Assembly: GCA_023410675.1 (NCBI GenBank)
Contig: JAEYPM010000035.1
Coordinates: 1 to 61,551, forward strand
From: Bacillota bacterium
Lineage (GTDB): Bacteria > Bacillota > Clostridia > Lachnospirales > Cellulosilyticaceae
DNA length: 61,551 nucleotides
Direction of reading: 5' to 3'
The notes beneath the pieces were generated by a model. The model was not told the DNA's origin and did no database searches. It saw only the letters and a program-made list of their open reading frames with translations. Made by a program: the position numbers and the translations under genes. This document shows, in pieces, positions 49,839 to 59,056 of the stretch (within the stretch, counting starts at the first letter, position 1; each line of letters opens with the position of its first letter).

Positions 49839-52589
49839 GTGAAAAATAATTTTTTTAAAATCATGGCATATTTTTTGGCTATGACACTTATATTACTTAA
49901 CATACCTGTTGCCATATTAGCAGCACCAAGTACCTTAGAAACAGGAATTCAAGTATCAGTTGTTTATGATCCACGTCACATGGAAGAGGTAACAACAGAT
50001 ACCACATTGGGGAGCGTGCAACTAATTAAAAAAGGGATAGATGACTCAAATAAATCAATGACTGCATATGGCAGTATGTGGCTTACATTGACACAATTTG
50101 AGGTAAGTGGGGGTACATTCACTAATCAATCTCCAAGAGAGGAAAGTCAAAAGATTAAGAGTGTTGATTTGTATGAAGTTGACCCATTAGATAATTCGAT
50201 AAAGAAGAAAATAGCATCATTTTCTAAAGAGGGTGGTACATTAGATAATATGCAACTTCCTGATAGCTATGGGAATATTCACAAGATAGAAAATGAAGAA
50301 GAACTATTTTATGGCTGTAAAATATTACTTAGGGCACCTCTAGATAGAACTCCAAAAACATATCAATTTGAGATCACAAGAAATGATGAACATAATACCA
50401 AGTTTTGGTCAGGAAGTGTTACAGTTAGAGTGAAAAAATTAGATAAACCACTACTCATACCGCCTACTATTGGTAAAACAGACGGGTTCACTAGGACATT
50501 AGATGACAAAGCAAGTGAAAGTTCAGTACAAGTTTATGCAATGAAGGATATTGTTTTAAAAGATAATACAATTATTCCAAAGGGTTCTTTGATTATTGAA
50601 AAGCTTAGAGATAATAGCAGACTCAGTCGAAAGAAGATAGATTTACAAGAAAAGCTACAAACCTTAAGCCCAGAACAATTATTAAAATATGCAAAGACCA
50701 TCGATAAACACTCATTAGATCCAGCATGGACGCCAAACTTAGATATAAGTACTTTGGTTAATCTTAGAGTGGATAGAGAAGATATAGAATTTTATACGCC
50801 GAATGGTCAGCCACCTATAGTATCTTATGATAGGGATTATGTTTCAGAAGTCAATGCTATTATTTCTACAGAAAGAAATACACCTAAATATCATTCGTCT
50901 GTAAATGCTACAGTAAAGTATTTTAGCAAAACAGCAGGAGAAGGGGCGTTAGCAACGCTATTAAACGAGCCTTGTGCTACGGATGTATTAATCTTAGTTT
51001 CAATGGATCAAAGTTCATATCATGAAGATGCACCAACTTCAGGGGCTGTATACAACACGCCTTTATGGCCAGATTTATATAATGCAGATCCTGACAATGT
51101 AGTTATACAATATGATCTTGATCGTGATAGATTTTTTACACAGGTAAAATTAAATATCGTAGCTCTATATACAGGATATCCTAAGAATTCAAGCACATAT
51201 ACTAATAAGAATGTAAGAGCATTTATTTTTACAAATCAGACTGGTCAGCAAGCTGGGTATATCTTTAGTGATGCACCTACTCCAGATATACAGGCTCAAG
51301 AAGTACCAGGGTGGTCCACTTTACTTACAGAGCTTAGACAAAGTGATAAATTCCAAGTTGGTAGTACAACTGAAGATTTGTATTTATATGATTCGAGCTA
51401 TAATGGGAGGACAATGATTGCTGCTTGGAACAAATGTAGCTTTGTAGGTGCAGATTCAAAAGTAGAGCTTTATGGGGCTGCTTCTTCTCCTTGTATTGTG
51501 GATGCTGGAAAAATTGATGATGATTCCTATTATGCAAGTTATTACAATACTAAATATGAACCAGCAAAGAGATTTTTGCCAGGAACTTTTGTATTCACAC
51601 CTTCTGGAGTATTGGGTGATCAAATAGGTTATAGAATAGTATATGAACAATATTTACTTGATGAATTGAAAAAAGAACCATGGGGAATTTCTGATGACAA
51701 GTTACTCAATGCACTCAATGCATTGATTGCTACAGATACAGATGCATTTAGATACTACACTGGGTTATCAAAGACGCAGCAAGAACTTAACACATGGTTA
51801 TATACAAAGATAAATGGATCAGGTGCAATGGCAGAGGAATTTATCATTGACTCAGTACAAGATATGGTAGATTTATCAACACCGACAGTGGGCGGAACCG
51901 TCACTTACGATTATGGTGTAGCAGGTGGAGATATCAATTATATGATTCCTCAAGCCAAAGGATGTCTGTCATATACCGTTAACATTCAAGATGCACAGTT
52001 AGCTTCAGATGATAATGAATTTTCAAAAGTGACAACGGAAATAGACTTTGCAGGTGCCTTAGATAAGGTATATGATCCTCTGACTAGTTCATATAAAGAG
52101 GATATAGTACCAGAAACCAATATTGACACCGCTCAATTAACTTTTATAGTAGAGAAAAAGGCTGCTGGAACATCAAAATTCACATATCATCCAGCCTTGA
52201 CCAATGCCATTTCAGGAGTTACAGTGTCAGAGGATGGAAAACTTACAATTGAATTTAGCAAAAAAGATGGTGAAAGTAGCGTATACTTTGACAATGAGCT
52301 GGCAGAATATCGCATTAGTGTGATGTTTCCTGTAACATTAAAAGAAGGTCTTACTTCAGAGATCTATAGAAATGGTTCAGGCATCCAAAGACATATGCCT
52401 TACATTAATCCAAGTAATCCAAGCAGTGTTTTCCCAAGATATAGAAAGGTTAAGACGACTACAGTTGTGCGATATAAAAAGAAGACAACTTATGATTTAG
52501 CCGGGAATCCAGAGGAATATAATGAACAAGTAAAGCAGCATGATGAGACTTTACAGCTAGTGTATAAAGACTTTACTGATATAAAATAA
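49839..52589 (+). CDS. Large secreted protein of unknown family, tandem paralogue 2
   Basis: 916 residues; signal peptide 'MAYFLAMTLILLNIPVAILA'. Colinear with the preceding protein. Long identical stretches include 'GIQVSVV/GMHVTVI' strands at the start, 'MTAYGSMWLTLTQFEV', 'LPGTFVFTPSGVLGDQIGYR' and 'AEYRISVMFPVTLKEGLTSE'. Divergence is concentrated in the N-terminal ~150 residues and in surface-loop-like segments, as expected for two copies under different selection. No known anchoring or enzyme motif. GTG start with AAGGAGGGG seven bases upstream, the same distance as in paralogue 1. It has its own promoter and terminator. Confidence 0.8.
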   Translation: MKNNFFKIMAYFLAMTLILLNIPVAILAAPSTLETGIQVSVVYDPRHMEEVTTDTTLGSVQLIKKGIDDSNKSMTAYGSMWLTLTQFEVSGGTFTNQSPREESQKIKSVDLYEVDPLDNSIKKKIASFSKEGGTLDNMQLPDSYGNIHKIENEEELFYGCKILLRAPLDRTPKTYQFEITRNDEHNTKFWSGSVTVRVKKLDKPLLIPPTIGKTDGFTRTLDDKASESSVQVYAMKDIVLKDNTIIPKGSLIIEKLRDNSRLSRKKIDLQEKLQTLSPEQLLKYAKTIDKHSLDPAWTPNLDISTLVNLRVDREDIEFYTPNGQPPIVSYDRDYVSEVNAIISTERNTPKYHSSVNATVKYFSKTAGEGALATLLNEPCATDVLILVSMDQSSYHEDAPTSGAVYNTPLWPDLYNADPDNVVIQYDLDRDRFFTQVKLNIVALYTGYPKNSSTYTNKNVRAFIFTNQTGQQAGYIFSDAPTPDIQAQEVPGWSTLLTELRQSDKFQVGSTTEDLYLYDSSYNGRTMIAAWNKCSFVGADSKVELYGAASSPCIVDAGKIDDDSYYASYYNTKYEPAKRFLPGTFVFTPSGVLGDQIGYRIVYEQYLLDELKKEPWGISDDKLLNALNALIATDTDAFRYYTGLSKTQQELNTWLYTKINGSGAMAEEFIIDSVQDMVDLSTPTVGGTVTYDYGVAGGDINYMIPQAKGCLSYTVNIQDAQLASDDNEFSKVTTEIDFAGALDKVYDPLTSSYKEDIVPETNIDTAQLTFIVEKKAAGTSKFTYHPALTNAISGVTVSEDGKLTIEFSKKDGESSVYFDNELAEYRISVMFPVTLKEGLTSEIYRNGSGIQRHMPYINPSNPSSVFPRYRKVKTTTVVRYKKKTTYDLAGNPEEYNEQVKQHDETLQLVYKDFTDIK

Positions 52590-52598
52590 TATACTTAG

Positions 52599-52651
52599 TA
52601 AATAGAATCTATTCCACTTATCTTTTAGTGTTATAGGTTCTATTTATTTTT
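52599..52651 (+). terminator. Terminator, paralogue 2
   Basis: TAAATAGAATCTAT (52599-52612) pairs with ATAGGTTCTATTTA (52633-52646), one wobble, followed by TTTT. Confidence 0.85.
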
Positions 52652-52659
52652 ACATCTCC

Positions 52660-52687
52660 TTGAAAAAATGTTAATATATGGTAAAAT
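52660..52687 (+). promoter_or_regulatory. Putative promoter of the membrane-protein gene
   Basis: TTGAAA (52660-52665), 16-bp spacer, TAAAAT (52682-52687), 25 bp before the ATG. Confidence 0.5.
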
Positions 52688-52712
52688 AGACTATACAAGG
52701 AGGAGGTATACC

Positions 52713-53447
52713 ATGCTAATTATATTACTAATGATTCAAATCATATGGAGCATTTGTATTTGGCTATCCATTGCTATGCTAAAAAATCATCTGGCTAAAA
52801 TTACTTATAGCATAAGTATTTACGAAGACTCAAAGGCCTATAAAACTAAAGAGGACATTTTTTTTATAGAATCGATTATCAATAAATATAGTGAATTATC
52901 TCAAGAACTAAAAAAGCCAGATAGTCTTGGGGTGATGATCGAAAAGAGATTATATAGTGATAAAATAGGAAAATTTAAGTATTTGAAGGTTCGCCATATG
53001 GCATTAAGAGGAAAAGTATTTAATTGGGTGATTGTATTTCTAGACCTAATATTTTTTGCCTTTAATACGCAAAAAACTATTAAGTTTGATAATATTCTTG
53101 TTATTGCTTTAAGTATTTTTTTGAGTATTGTATTAGAGATTTATACGTTTAGCCAAGAGATTGAAACAAAGGAAGCATTGCTAACCACAGAGGTTGAAGA
53201 TTATGTATTAAATAATTATCCTTATAAAAAACATATAAGAAACGAAAAAAGGCTTATCTCAAAGTTAAAAAATCAAATTGAGGAGCTTGAAAACAAACTG
53301 GCATACTATATGGAGATAGCATTAGAAAAGCATGAGATCAATAAAGACCATTTCCCTGAGTTTAAAGAGGAAGCATTTGGAGCAAGAGAAGAAGCTGTTT
53401 ATTTAAAGGAAGAAGATATAAAAAGTTTGATAAAATTGATTAAATAA
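52713..53447 (+). CDS. Membrane protein with C-terminal coiled coil, unknown
   Basis: 244 residues. N-terminal TM ('IWSICIWLSIAML'), a cytosolic-looking stretch, two central TMs ('VFNWVIVFLDLIFFAF', 'ILVIALSIFLSIVLEIY'), then a charged helical tail ('NEKRLISKLKNQIEELENKL'). No family recognised. ATG at 52713 is preceded by AAGGAGGAGG. A fragment of its first ~20 codons is duplicated after paralogue 1, so it neighboured the ancestral single-copy gene before the duplication. Confidence 0.7.
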   Translation: MLIILLMIQIIWSICIWLSIAMLKNHLAKITYSISIYEDSKAYKTKEDIFFIESIINKYSELSQELKKPDSLGVMIEKRLYSDKIGKFKYLKVRHMALRGKVFNWVIVFLDLIFFAFNTQKTIKFDNILVIALSIFLSIVLEIYTFSQEIETKEALLTTEVEDYVLNNYPYKKHIRNEKRLISKLKNQIEELENKLAYYMEIALEKHEINKDHFPEFKEEAFGAREEAVYLKEEDIKSLIKLIK

Positions 53448-53645
53448 ATTGAGAACAATACATAGATGCTTCTTATAAGGGATAATATAAGAAAAGATAC
53501 GAAATCTAATAACTTAAAAGAAAAAGTCTAAAAAGAGCAAAGCTTAGCATAAATTTGTGTTTTATGACTTTTCATTTAGGAAACCATGCATTATAATATT
53601 GGTGGCATATATTTTTATGATAAAAAAATTAGGAGGCATTTTGTG

Positions 53646-54992
53646 ATGAACAAAATAACTTTAGATTATTCCAAAACAGGGGTAAGTCAAAGTGAGATTG
53701 ACTATTTAAAGCCACATATTCAAACAGCTCATACTATGCTACATGAAAAAACAGGAGCGGGCAATGACTTTTTAGGATGGATAGACCTTCCAATAAACTA
53801 TGATAAGCAAGAGTTTAGCAACATCAAAAAGGCTGCAGAAAAAATTAAAAGTGACTCGGATGTGCTTATTGTTATTGGAATAGGTGGTTCTTATCTTGGG
53901 GCAAGAGCTTGTATGGAAGCACTTGGCCACACATTTTATAATGCACTACTAAAAGAGCAAAGAAAAACTCCAGAAATTTATTTTGTAGGCAATAATATTT
54001 CAGGATCTTACCTAAAACACCTATTAGATGTTTGCGAAGGTAAAGATGTTAGCGTCAATGTTATTTCAAAGTCAGGAACCACAACAGAGCCTGCAATAGC
54101 CTTTAGAGTTTTCAAGAAATTCATGGAACAAAAATATGGTAAACAAGAAGCGAAAAACCGTATTTTTGCTACAACCGATAAGGAAAGAGGAGCACTCCTT
54201 ACTCTTGCAAAAGAAGAAGGGTATGAAACATTTGTGATTGCGGATGATATTGGCGGACGTTTTTCAGTGTTAACTGCTGTAGGATTACTACCAATAGCTG
54301 TAGCAGACATTGATATTGATGAAATGATGAAGGGCGCAGCAGATGCTAGAGCAGAATATGCGAATCCTAATGTAGAAGAAAACCATTGTTACCAATATGC
54401 AGCAGTTAGAAACAGCCTGCTTCGTAAGGGAAAAAACATTGAGATTATGGTAAACTATGAGCCAACACTTCAGTACTTTGGTGAATGGTGGAAACAACTT
54501 TATGGAGAAAGTGAAGGAAAAGACCAAAAGGGAATCTACCCATCATCTGTTAATTTTTCTACAGATTTGCACTCCCTTGGTCAATATATTCAAGACGGCC
54601 AAAGATTTTTATTTGAGACAGTTCTAAATATTGATAAACCTAAAGAAGATATGGTGATTGAAGAAGAACCTTCAGATTTAGATGGCCTTAACTATTTAGC
54701 AGGCAAGACCATGGACTTTGTAAATAAAAAAGCATTTGAAGGAACACTTTTAGCACATGTTGATGGTGGAGTTCCTAATATGATTGTTACAATACCTGAG
54801 ATGACGCCATATTATATGGGTAAACTCATTTACTTCTTTGAAAAAGCATGTGGTATTAGTGGCTACTTGTTAGGGGTTAATCCATTTGACCAGCCAGGAG
54901 TAGAAGAATATAAAAAGAATATGTTTGCTCTTTTAGGAAAGAAGGGCTTTGAAGACTTACAAAAAGCTTTATTAGAAAGAATTAAAGCATAA
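53646..54992 (+). CDS. pgi: Glucose-6-phosphate isomerase
   Basis: 448 residues with 'IVIGIGGSYLGARACMEAL', 'VISKSGTTTEPAIAFRVF', 'DIGGRFSVLTAVGLLPI' and C-terminal 'NPFDQPGVEEYKKNMFALLG' containing the catalytic Lys. Interconverts glucose-6-P and fructose-6-P. ATG at 53646 with AGGAGG nine bases upstream (GTG 53643 possible). Monocistronic. Confidence 0.96.
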   Translation: MNKITLDYSKTGVSQSEIDYLKPHIQTAHTMLHEKTGAGNDFLGWIDLPINYDKQEFSNIKKAAEKIKSDSDVLIVIGIGGSYLGARACMEALGHTFYNALLKEQRKTPEIYFVGNNISGSYLKHLLDVCEGKDVSVNVISKSGTTTEPAIAFRVFKKFMEQKYGKQEAKNRIFATTDKERGALLTLAKEEGYETFVIADDIGGRFSVLTAVGLLPIAVADIDIDEMMKGAADARAEYANPNVEENHCYQYAAVRNSLLRKGKNIEIMVNYEPTLQYFGEWWKQLYGESEGKDQKGIYPSSVNFSTDLHSLGQYIQDGQRFLFETVLNIDKPKEDMVIEEEPSDLDGLNYLAGKTMDFVNKKAFEGTLLAHVDGGVPNMIVTIPEMTPYYMGKLIYFFEKACGISGYLLGVNPFDQPGVEEYKKNMFALLGKKGFEDLQKALLERIKA

Positions 54993-55004
54993 GAGAGCAC
55001 TATT

Positions 55005-55036
55005 AAAGGATTATCTAGACATAGATAATCCTTTTT
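55005..55036 (+). terminator. Terminator after pgi
   Basis: AAAGGATTATCT (55005-55016) pairs perfectly with AGATAATCCTTT (55023-55034), then further T. The A-rich left side may also serve the convergent yyaC transcript. Confidence 0.9.
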
Positions 55037-55073
55037 GTGTCTTAGGGAAACAATAGATCTGGATGAAAGAGGG

Positions 55074-55652
55074 TTAGAGACCTTTATAGTATCTAAAGAG
55101 ACAGTGATGAATGCCAGAGGCAATAATATCTGCCATTTTCATAACAATAGAGAGTCTTGTGTTTTGCAGTACAACCATATTCATAAAGCTGCTAAAGTTG
55201 ACAATACCAGTAATGTGTAAATCACCTATAGGGGGAAGTTCTTTTTTGACGCCTGCTCCAGGTCTTATAGAACCTTTACCAATACAGATGCAGCCTACAT
55301 TTTGCATGGAACCAAGACAAGCATCAATAGCAATAATTAATGCATTTGGATGGTTATATTTTATTGTTGTTATAATATCATGTAAATTTTTTGCGTGTAC
55401 GGGCTCATCTAAATTGCCATATAGGGATACATTTTTATAGATAGTCTCTTTAAGCTTATAACCGATGAGTGGTCCTAGACTATCACCTGTAGCCCTATCT
55501 GTACCTATGCACAGAATAACAAGTTTGTTGTTGTGCAGAGGCAAAAGAGCGTTAAAATGGCTAAAAAGGCTCTCACAAAATATAGAAAAGTGATCAGAAT
55601 CGTTGATATTAATGTAAGTAAGATGACTTCGTTTTGAAGCTTCTGTATTCAT
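55074..55652 (-). CDS. yyaC: Spore protease-like YyaC
   Basis: 192 residues with 'LVILCIGTDRATGDSLGPLI' and 'IIAIDACLGSMQNVGCICIG', the pattern of YyaC, a protein related to the germination protease GPR family that is produced in sporulating cells. It supports an endospore former. AAAGGAG precedes the ATG on the minus strand. Convergent with pgi. Confidence 0.88.
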   Translation of the reverse strand: MNTEASKRSHLTYININDSDHFSIFCESLFSHFNALLPLHNNKLVILCIGTDRATGDSLGPLIGYKLKETIYKNVSLYGNLDEPVHAKNLHDIITTIKYNHPNALIIAIDACLGSMQNVGCICIGKGSIRPGAGVKKELPPIGDLHITGIVNFSSFMNMVVLQNTRLSIVMKMADIIASGIHHCLFRYYKGL

Positions 55653-55892
55653 AGTTTAGATCTCCTTTCGTACCTATCCTATAAGATTGCCATTTTATTG
55701 GATATTTATTTACTTTGGAATTGGAATTTATTTACATAAGAAGATATTACTTTCTTTTCTTTGCTAAAAACAAATGTAAAAAAACAAAAAAGAATGCTGG
55801 TTTTGCTATCTTGTTTGCTATCCATGTAAGAATTATTGGAAAAAAAAACCAGCGTTCGCGACAAGAAAGATTAAAAAAATTTTTTTTCATAG

Positions 55893-55936
55893 TGTATCCT
55901 ATAACAAGATTGGATAAAAATGAAAGGAAGGATACA
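55893..55936 (+). promoter_or_regulatory. Inverted repeat enclosing the ribosome binding site
   Basis: TGTATCCT (55893-55900) pairs perfectly with AGGATACA (55929-55936), the latter overlapping the GGAAGG ribosome binding site and ending one base before the ATG at 55938. Folding would hide the translation start. Confidence 0.5.
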
Positions 55937-55937
55937 A

Positions 55938-57308
55938 ATGGGAAGAATAACTTATCATCCAAGACCAAAAAATAAAAATTTCAATAATGTCATTAATCTA
56001 GAGAAAGATGTAAGGATAAAGGATGAAGGCAAATCAAATGAAATGGATGGAGAAAATAAACAAGAAAACATACTCGTTTTGAGGCCAGAAAATGTAAAAG
56101 CCATTGGCGATATTAGTTGTGACTATCATATCTACTTAGAAGATTATGTTTATACATACCTTTATCAGTATGCGTGTTTAGATTTAAAAAAAGAGCAGTC
56201 TGCTCTATTTGTTGGGAATATTTCCAAGGAAACGAAGGAAGTTGCAATATGGGGGGTTATTCCTATTGAGGAGGATATGCTTGACGAACAGGAGGAATGG
56301 CTCAGTAAAGAAGCCATGAAATATGCAGAAAGAGAAAGAGATGAGTATTTTAAAGATGCTCAAATAGTTGGCTGGATGCATATGCAACCAGGTTATGGCA
56401 CAATGGTTACTGTAAAAGAACTTAAGACACATAGAGAATTTTTTGGACAAGAAGTAGGGATTATCTTGTTATTAGATCCAATTAACCGGATAGAAACCTT
56501 TTGCATATGTGAAGGCGAAGAATTAAGAGAACAAACAGGATATTGTATGTACTATGAAAGAAATGAACCAATGCAGCGTTACATGCTTGAGCATCCACTA
56601 ATTAAAATGGACACAAAAGAAGTAGAAGATAATGTGGTTGCACAATTTAGAGAAATCGGTAAGAAAAGAAAAAAACAGTATATACAAAGAAGGAAGACAA
56701 ATACAATTATATTAGGTGTAAGTGCTATTTTAATTATCTTATCAGCAATGATCACGAAAACAGGAGCAAATGACAATAAGTTAAATGCTACTATAAGCAA
56801 TGAAGTAGTTAGTCAAAGTGAAGAGGAAGCTTTTTCTAAGGAAGAAGAAGGAGTATTACCAGATGAGGATATAGGTGTTAAGGTTATTATTAATAAAGAA
56901 GAATTAATTAGTCAGCAAAATAATAATGAAGTTGCAAAAGAATTAAGTGATGACAGTCAAGGTATACAGTTGGCACAAATAGAGGAAAAGGATGGCGTGC
57001 AGCTACAGAGTGAAAATGAATCAAAGCAAGTAGTTGAAGTTAATCAAGAAATCAACGACCTGCCAGATAAAGAAGAAGGTGTAGTGAAATCCATTCACAG
57101 TGAGGAAAAAATTATAGGGGAAGTAGCAGAAGAAAAGGAAACAACAAATTATAAAGAATATGTCATTCAGCCAGGAGATACCTTGAGAAAAATTAGCTAT
57201 AATCACTATCAGACAGAAATGAAGGCTAGAGATATAGCCAAATTTAACAATATGACCAATACAGACCATATTCAAATTGGTCAAAAGATAAAAATACCTT
57301 TGGAATAA
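55938..57308 (+). CDS. MPN (JAMM-like) domain - TM - LysM protein
   Basis: 456 residues. Residues ~55-215 resemble an MPN domain of the Rpn11/Csn5 kind. After 'ALFVGNISKETKEVAIWGV' comes 'VGWMHMQPGYGTMVTVKEL' and then 'GIILLLDPINRIETFCI'. Compared with the JAMM metal motif H-x-H-x7-S-x2-D, it has H148 but Q150, T158 and E161, so metal-dependent isopeptidase activity is doubtful. A TM follows at ~256-275 ('IILGVSAILIILSAMI'), then an acidic, low-complexity extracytoplasmic linker, and a C-terminal LysM ('VIQPGDTLRKISYNHYQ', 'DHIQIGQKIKIPL') that binds peptidoglycan. The cytosolic MPN domain is thus tied to the wall. I start at ATG 55938 (GGAAGG six bases upstream), not ATG 55920. Confidence 0.8.
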   Translation: MGRITYHPRPKNKNFNNVINLEKDVRIKDEGKSNEMDGENKQENILVLRPENVKAIGDISCDYHIYLEDYVYTYLYQYACLDLKKEQSALFVGNISKETKEVAIWGVIPIEEDMLDEQEEWLSKEAMKYAERERDEYFKDAQIVGWMHMQPGYGTMVTVKELKTHREFFGQEVGIILLLDPINRIETFCICEGEELREQTGYCMYYERNEPMQRYMLEHPLIKMDTKEVEDNVVAQFREIGKKRKKQYIQRRKTNTIILGVSAILIILSAMITKTGANDNKLNATISNEVVSQSEEEAFSKEEEGVLPDEDIGVKVIINKEELISQQNNNEVAKELSDDSQGIQLAQIEEKDGVQLQSENESKQVVEVNQEINDLPDKEEGVVKSIHSEEKIIGEVAEEKETTNYKEYVIQPGDTLRKISYNHYQTEMKARDIAKFNNMTNTDHIQIGQKIKIPLE

Positions 57309-57413
57309 TGCATAAGATATTTGCTTTTTAGATAATTAGCGGATTATCCATTGTATAATATGGGTATAAAGATATATAATGAAATATATCTTTGAAATTT
57401 GGAGGAAGCTAAT

Positions 57414-58880
57414 GTGAAAAAGTCACCGTTAAAGTGCCTATTTGTATCAAGTGAAGTAGCACCCTATGCGAAAACAGGAGGTCTTGCTGATGTAGCTGGG
57501 GCACTACCAAAAGAACTTAGACAAAATGGTGTAGATGTTAGGGTAGCGATGCCTTATTATAGCAGTATGTTTGGGAAGTTTTTTGACCATGATAAAGGGT
57601 TTTTAACAAGTTTTGAGGTCTATCTTAACTGGAGAAAGCAAGGGGTTGGTATTTATTACGATAACACAATAATGCCCACTTACTTCATTAAAAGTGATGC
57701 TTATTTTTATAGGGAAGGACTCTATGGCTACCATGATGATTATGAGCGATTTGCATTTTTCTGCAAGGCTGTTTTAGAGCTTATCAAACATATAGATTTT
57801 GTACCTGATATTATCCATTGTAATGATTGGCAAACAGGACCAGTATGTTTACTACTAAAAGAAAAATATCGATATGATCCTATGTATGCCAATATGAAAA
57901 CCGTTTTTACGATACACAATATGAAATATCAAGGACTATTTGGAAAGGATGCTTTAGAGGTCTTAGAACTTTCTGACAGTTATATGCATTCAGATAAAAT
58001 TGAGTTTCATGGTGCAGTAAGCTATATGAAAGCTGGACTAGTCTATTCAGATAAAATTACAACAGTTAGTCCTACTTATGCTGAAGAAATTAAAACGCCA
58101 GGTTATGGATGTGGTCTTGATGACCTTCTTAGAAACAAATACTATTATAAATTAGAAGGAATACTGAATGGTCTTGATTATAAGCTCTATGATCCTGCAA
58201 CAGACACAAGAATCTATGAACCCTATGACAGCTCATGTTTAGAAAAGAAAGAAAATAATAAGCGTGCTTTTCAAGAAGAATATGGCTTAAAACAAGATGG
58301 TAGTATGCTTATTAGTATCATATCAAGAATTACTAATCAAAAAGGATTTGATTTACTGAAACATACGATTGATCATTTATGGATTATGGACAAAATCATG
58401 CAGCTTAAAGTTCAGGTAGCTATTTTAGGAACTGGGGATTATGAGTATGAAAATATGTTTAAACATTTCGCTTATAGATACAGTGATCGAAGTGCAGTGT
58501 TTATTACCTTTGATGAAACAATAGCTCAAAAGATTTATGCTGCTAGCGATGCATTTCTTATGCCTTCTGCATTTGAACCATGTGGGTTAGGACAACTTAT
58601 GGCAATGCGTTATGGAACAGTTCCTATTGTTAGAAATACAGGTGGATTAAAAGATACAGTAATCCACTATAATAGTGAAACAAAACAAGGAACAGGCTTT
58701 GAGTTTGAAGATTATTCTGGTTATTGGTTATATCGAAAAATTGAAGAAGCCTATTGGTACTATACTGAAAGAAGAGATGACTTTAAGCAAATCATGCTTA
58801 ATTGTATGAAAGCAGACTTTTCTTGGGAGGAGTCAGCAAGAAAATATCAATTAATGTATCAGAAGTTAGTAAAAATGTAG
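57414..58880 (+). CDS. glgA: Glycogen synthase
   Basis: 488-residue GT5 enzyme using ADP-glucose: 'YAKTGGLADVAGALPKEL' (substrate-binding Lys), 'IHCNDWQTGPVCLLL', 'VFTIHNMKYQGLFG', 'ISRITNQKGFDLL' and 'MPSAFEPCGLGQLMAM'. GTG at 57414 has GGAGG eight bases upstream; the TTG at 57399 is too far. No glgC/glgD/glgB is adjacent in this window. Confidence 0.95.
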   Translation: MKKSPLKCLFVSSEVAPYAKTGGLADVAGALPKELRQNGVDVRVAMPYYSSMFGKFFDHDKGFLTSFEVYLNWRKQGVGIYYDNTIMPTYFIKSDAYFYREGLYGYHDDYERFAFFCKAVLELIKHIDFVPDIIHCNDWQTGPVCLLLKEKYRYDPMYANMKTVFTIHNMKYQGLFGKDALEVLELSDSYMHSDKIEFHGAVSYMKAGLVYSDKITTVSPTYAEEIKTPGYGCGLDDLLRNKYYYKLEGILNGLDYKLYDPATDTRIYEPYDSSCLEKKENNKRAFQEEYGLKQDGSMLISIISRITNQKGFDLLKHTIDHLWIMDKIMQLKVQVAILGTGDYEYENMFKHFAYRYSDRSAVFITFDETIAQKIYAASDAFLMPSAFEPCGLGQLMAMRYGTVPIVRNTGGLKDTVIHYNSETKQGTGFEFEDYSGYWLYRKIEEAYWYYTERRDDFKQIMLNCMKADFSWEESARKYQLMYQKLVKM

Positions 58881-59056
58881 ATGAGACTTTGAAATTAGCT
58901 TTCCTATGTTGTATGATAGAATATAGAGAAATTATTTAAGTGATTTTTTATAAATGATAAGTATTTAAATGATAAGTCTATATATTGTCTGCAAATTATA
59001 GAACGTGCATTTTGATGAGCGTTCATTTGAGCGAAACAATGTAGGGGGATTAAGCG

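Noticed and set aside
55715..55975. 86-codon ORF upstream of the MPN-LysM gene
   Set aside because: Translation of A-rich intergenic DNA, overlapping the real start region in another frame; no binding site.
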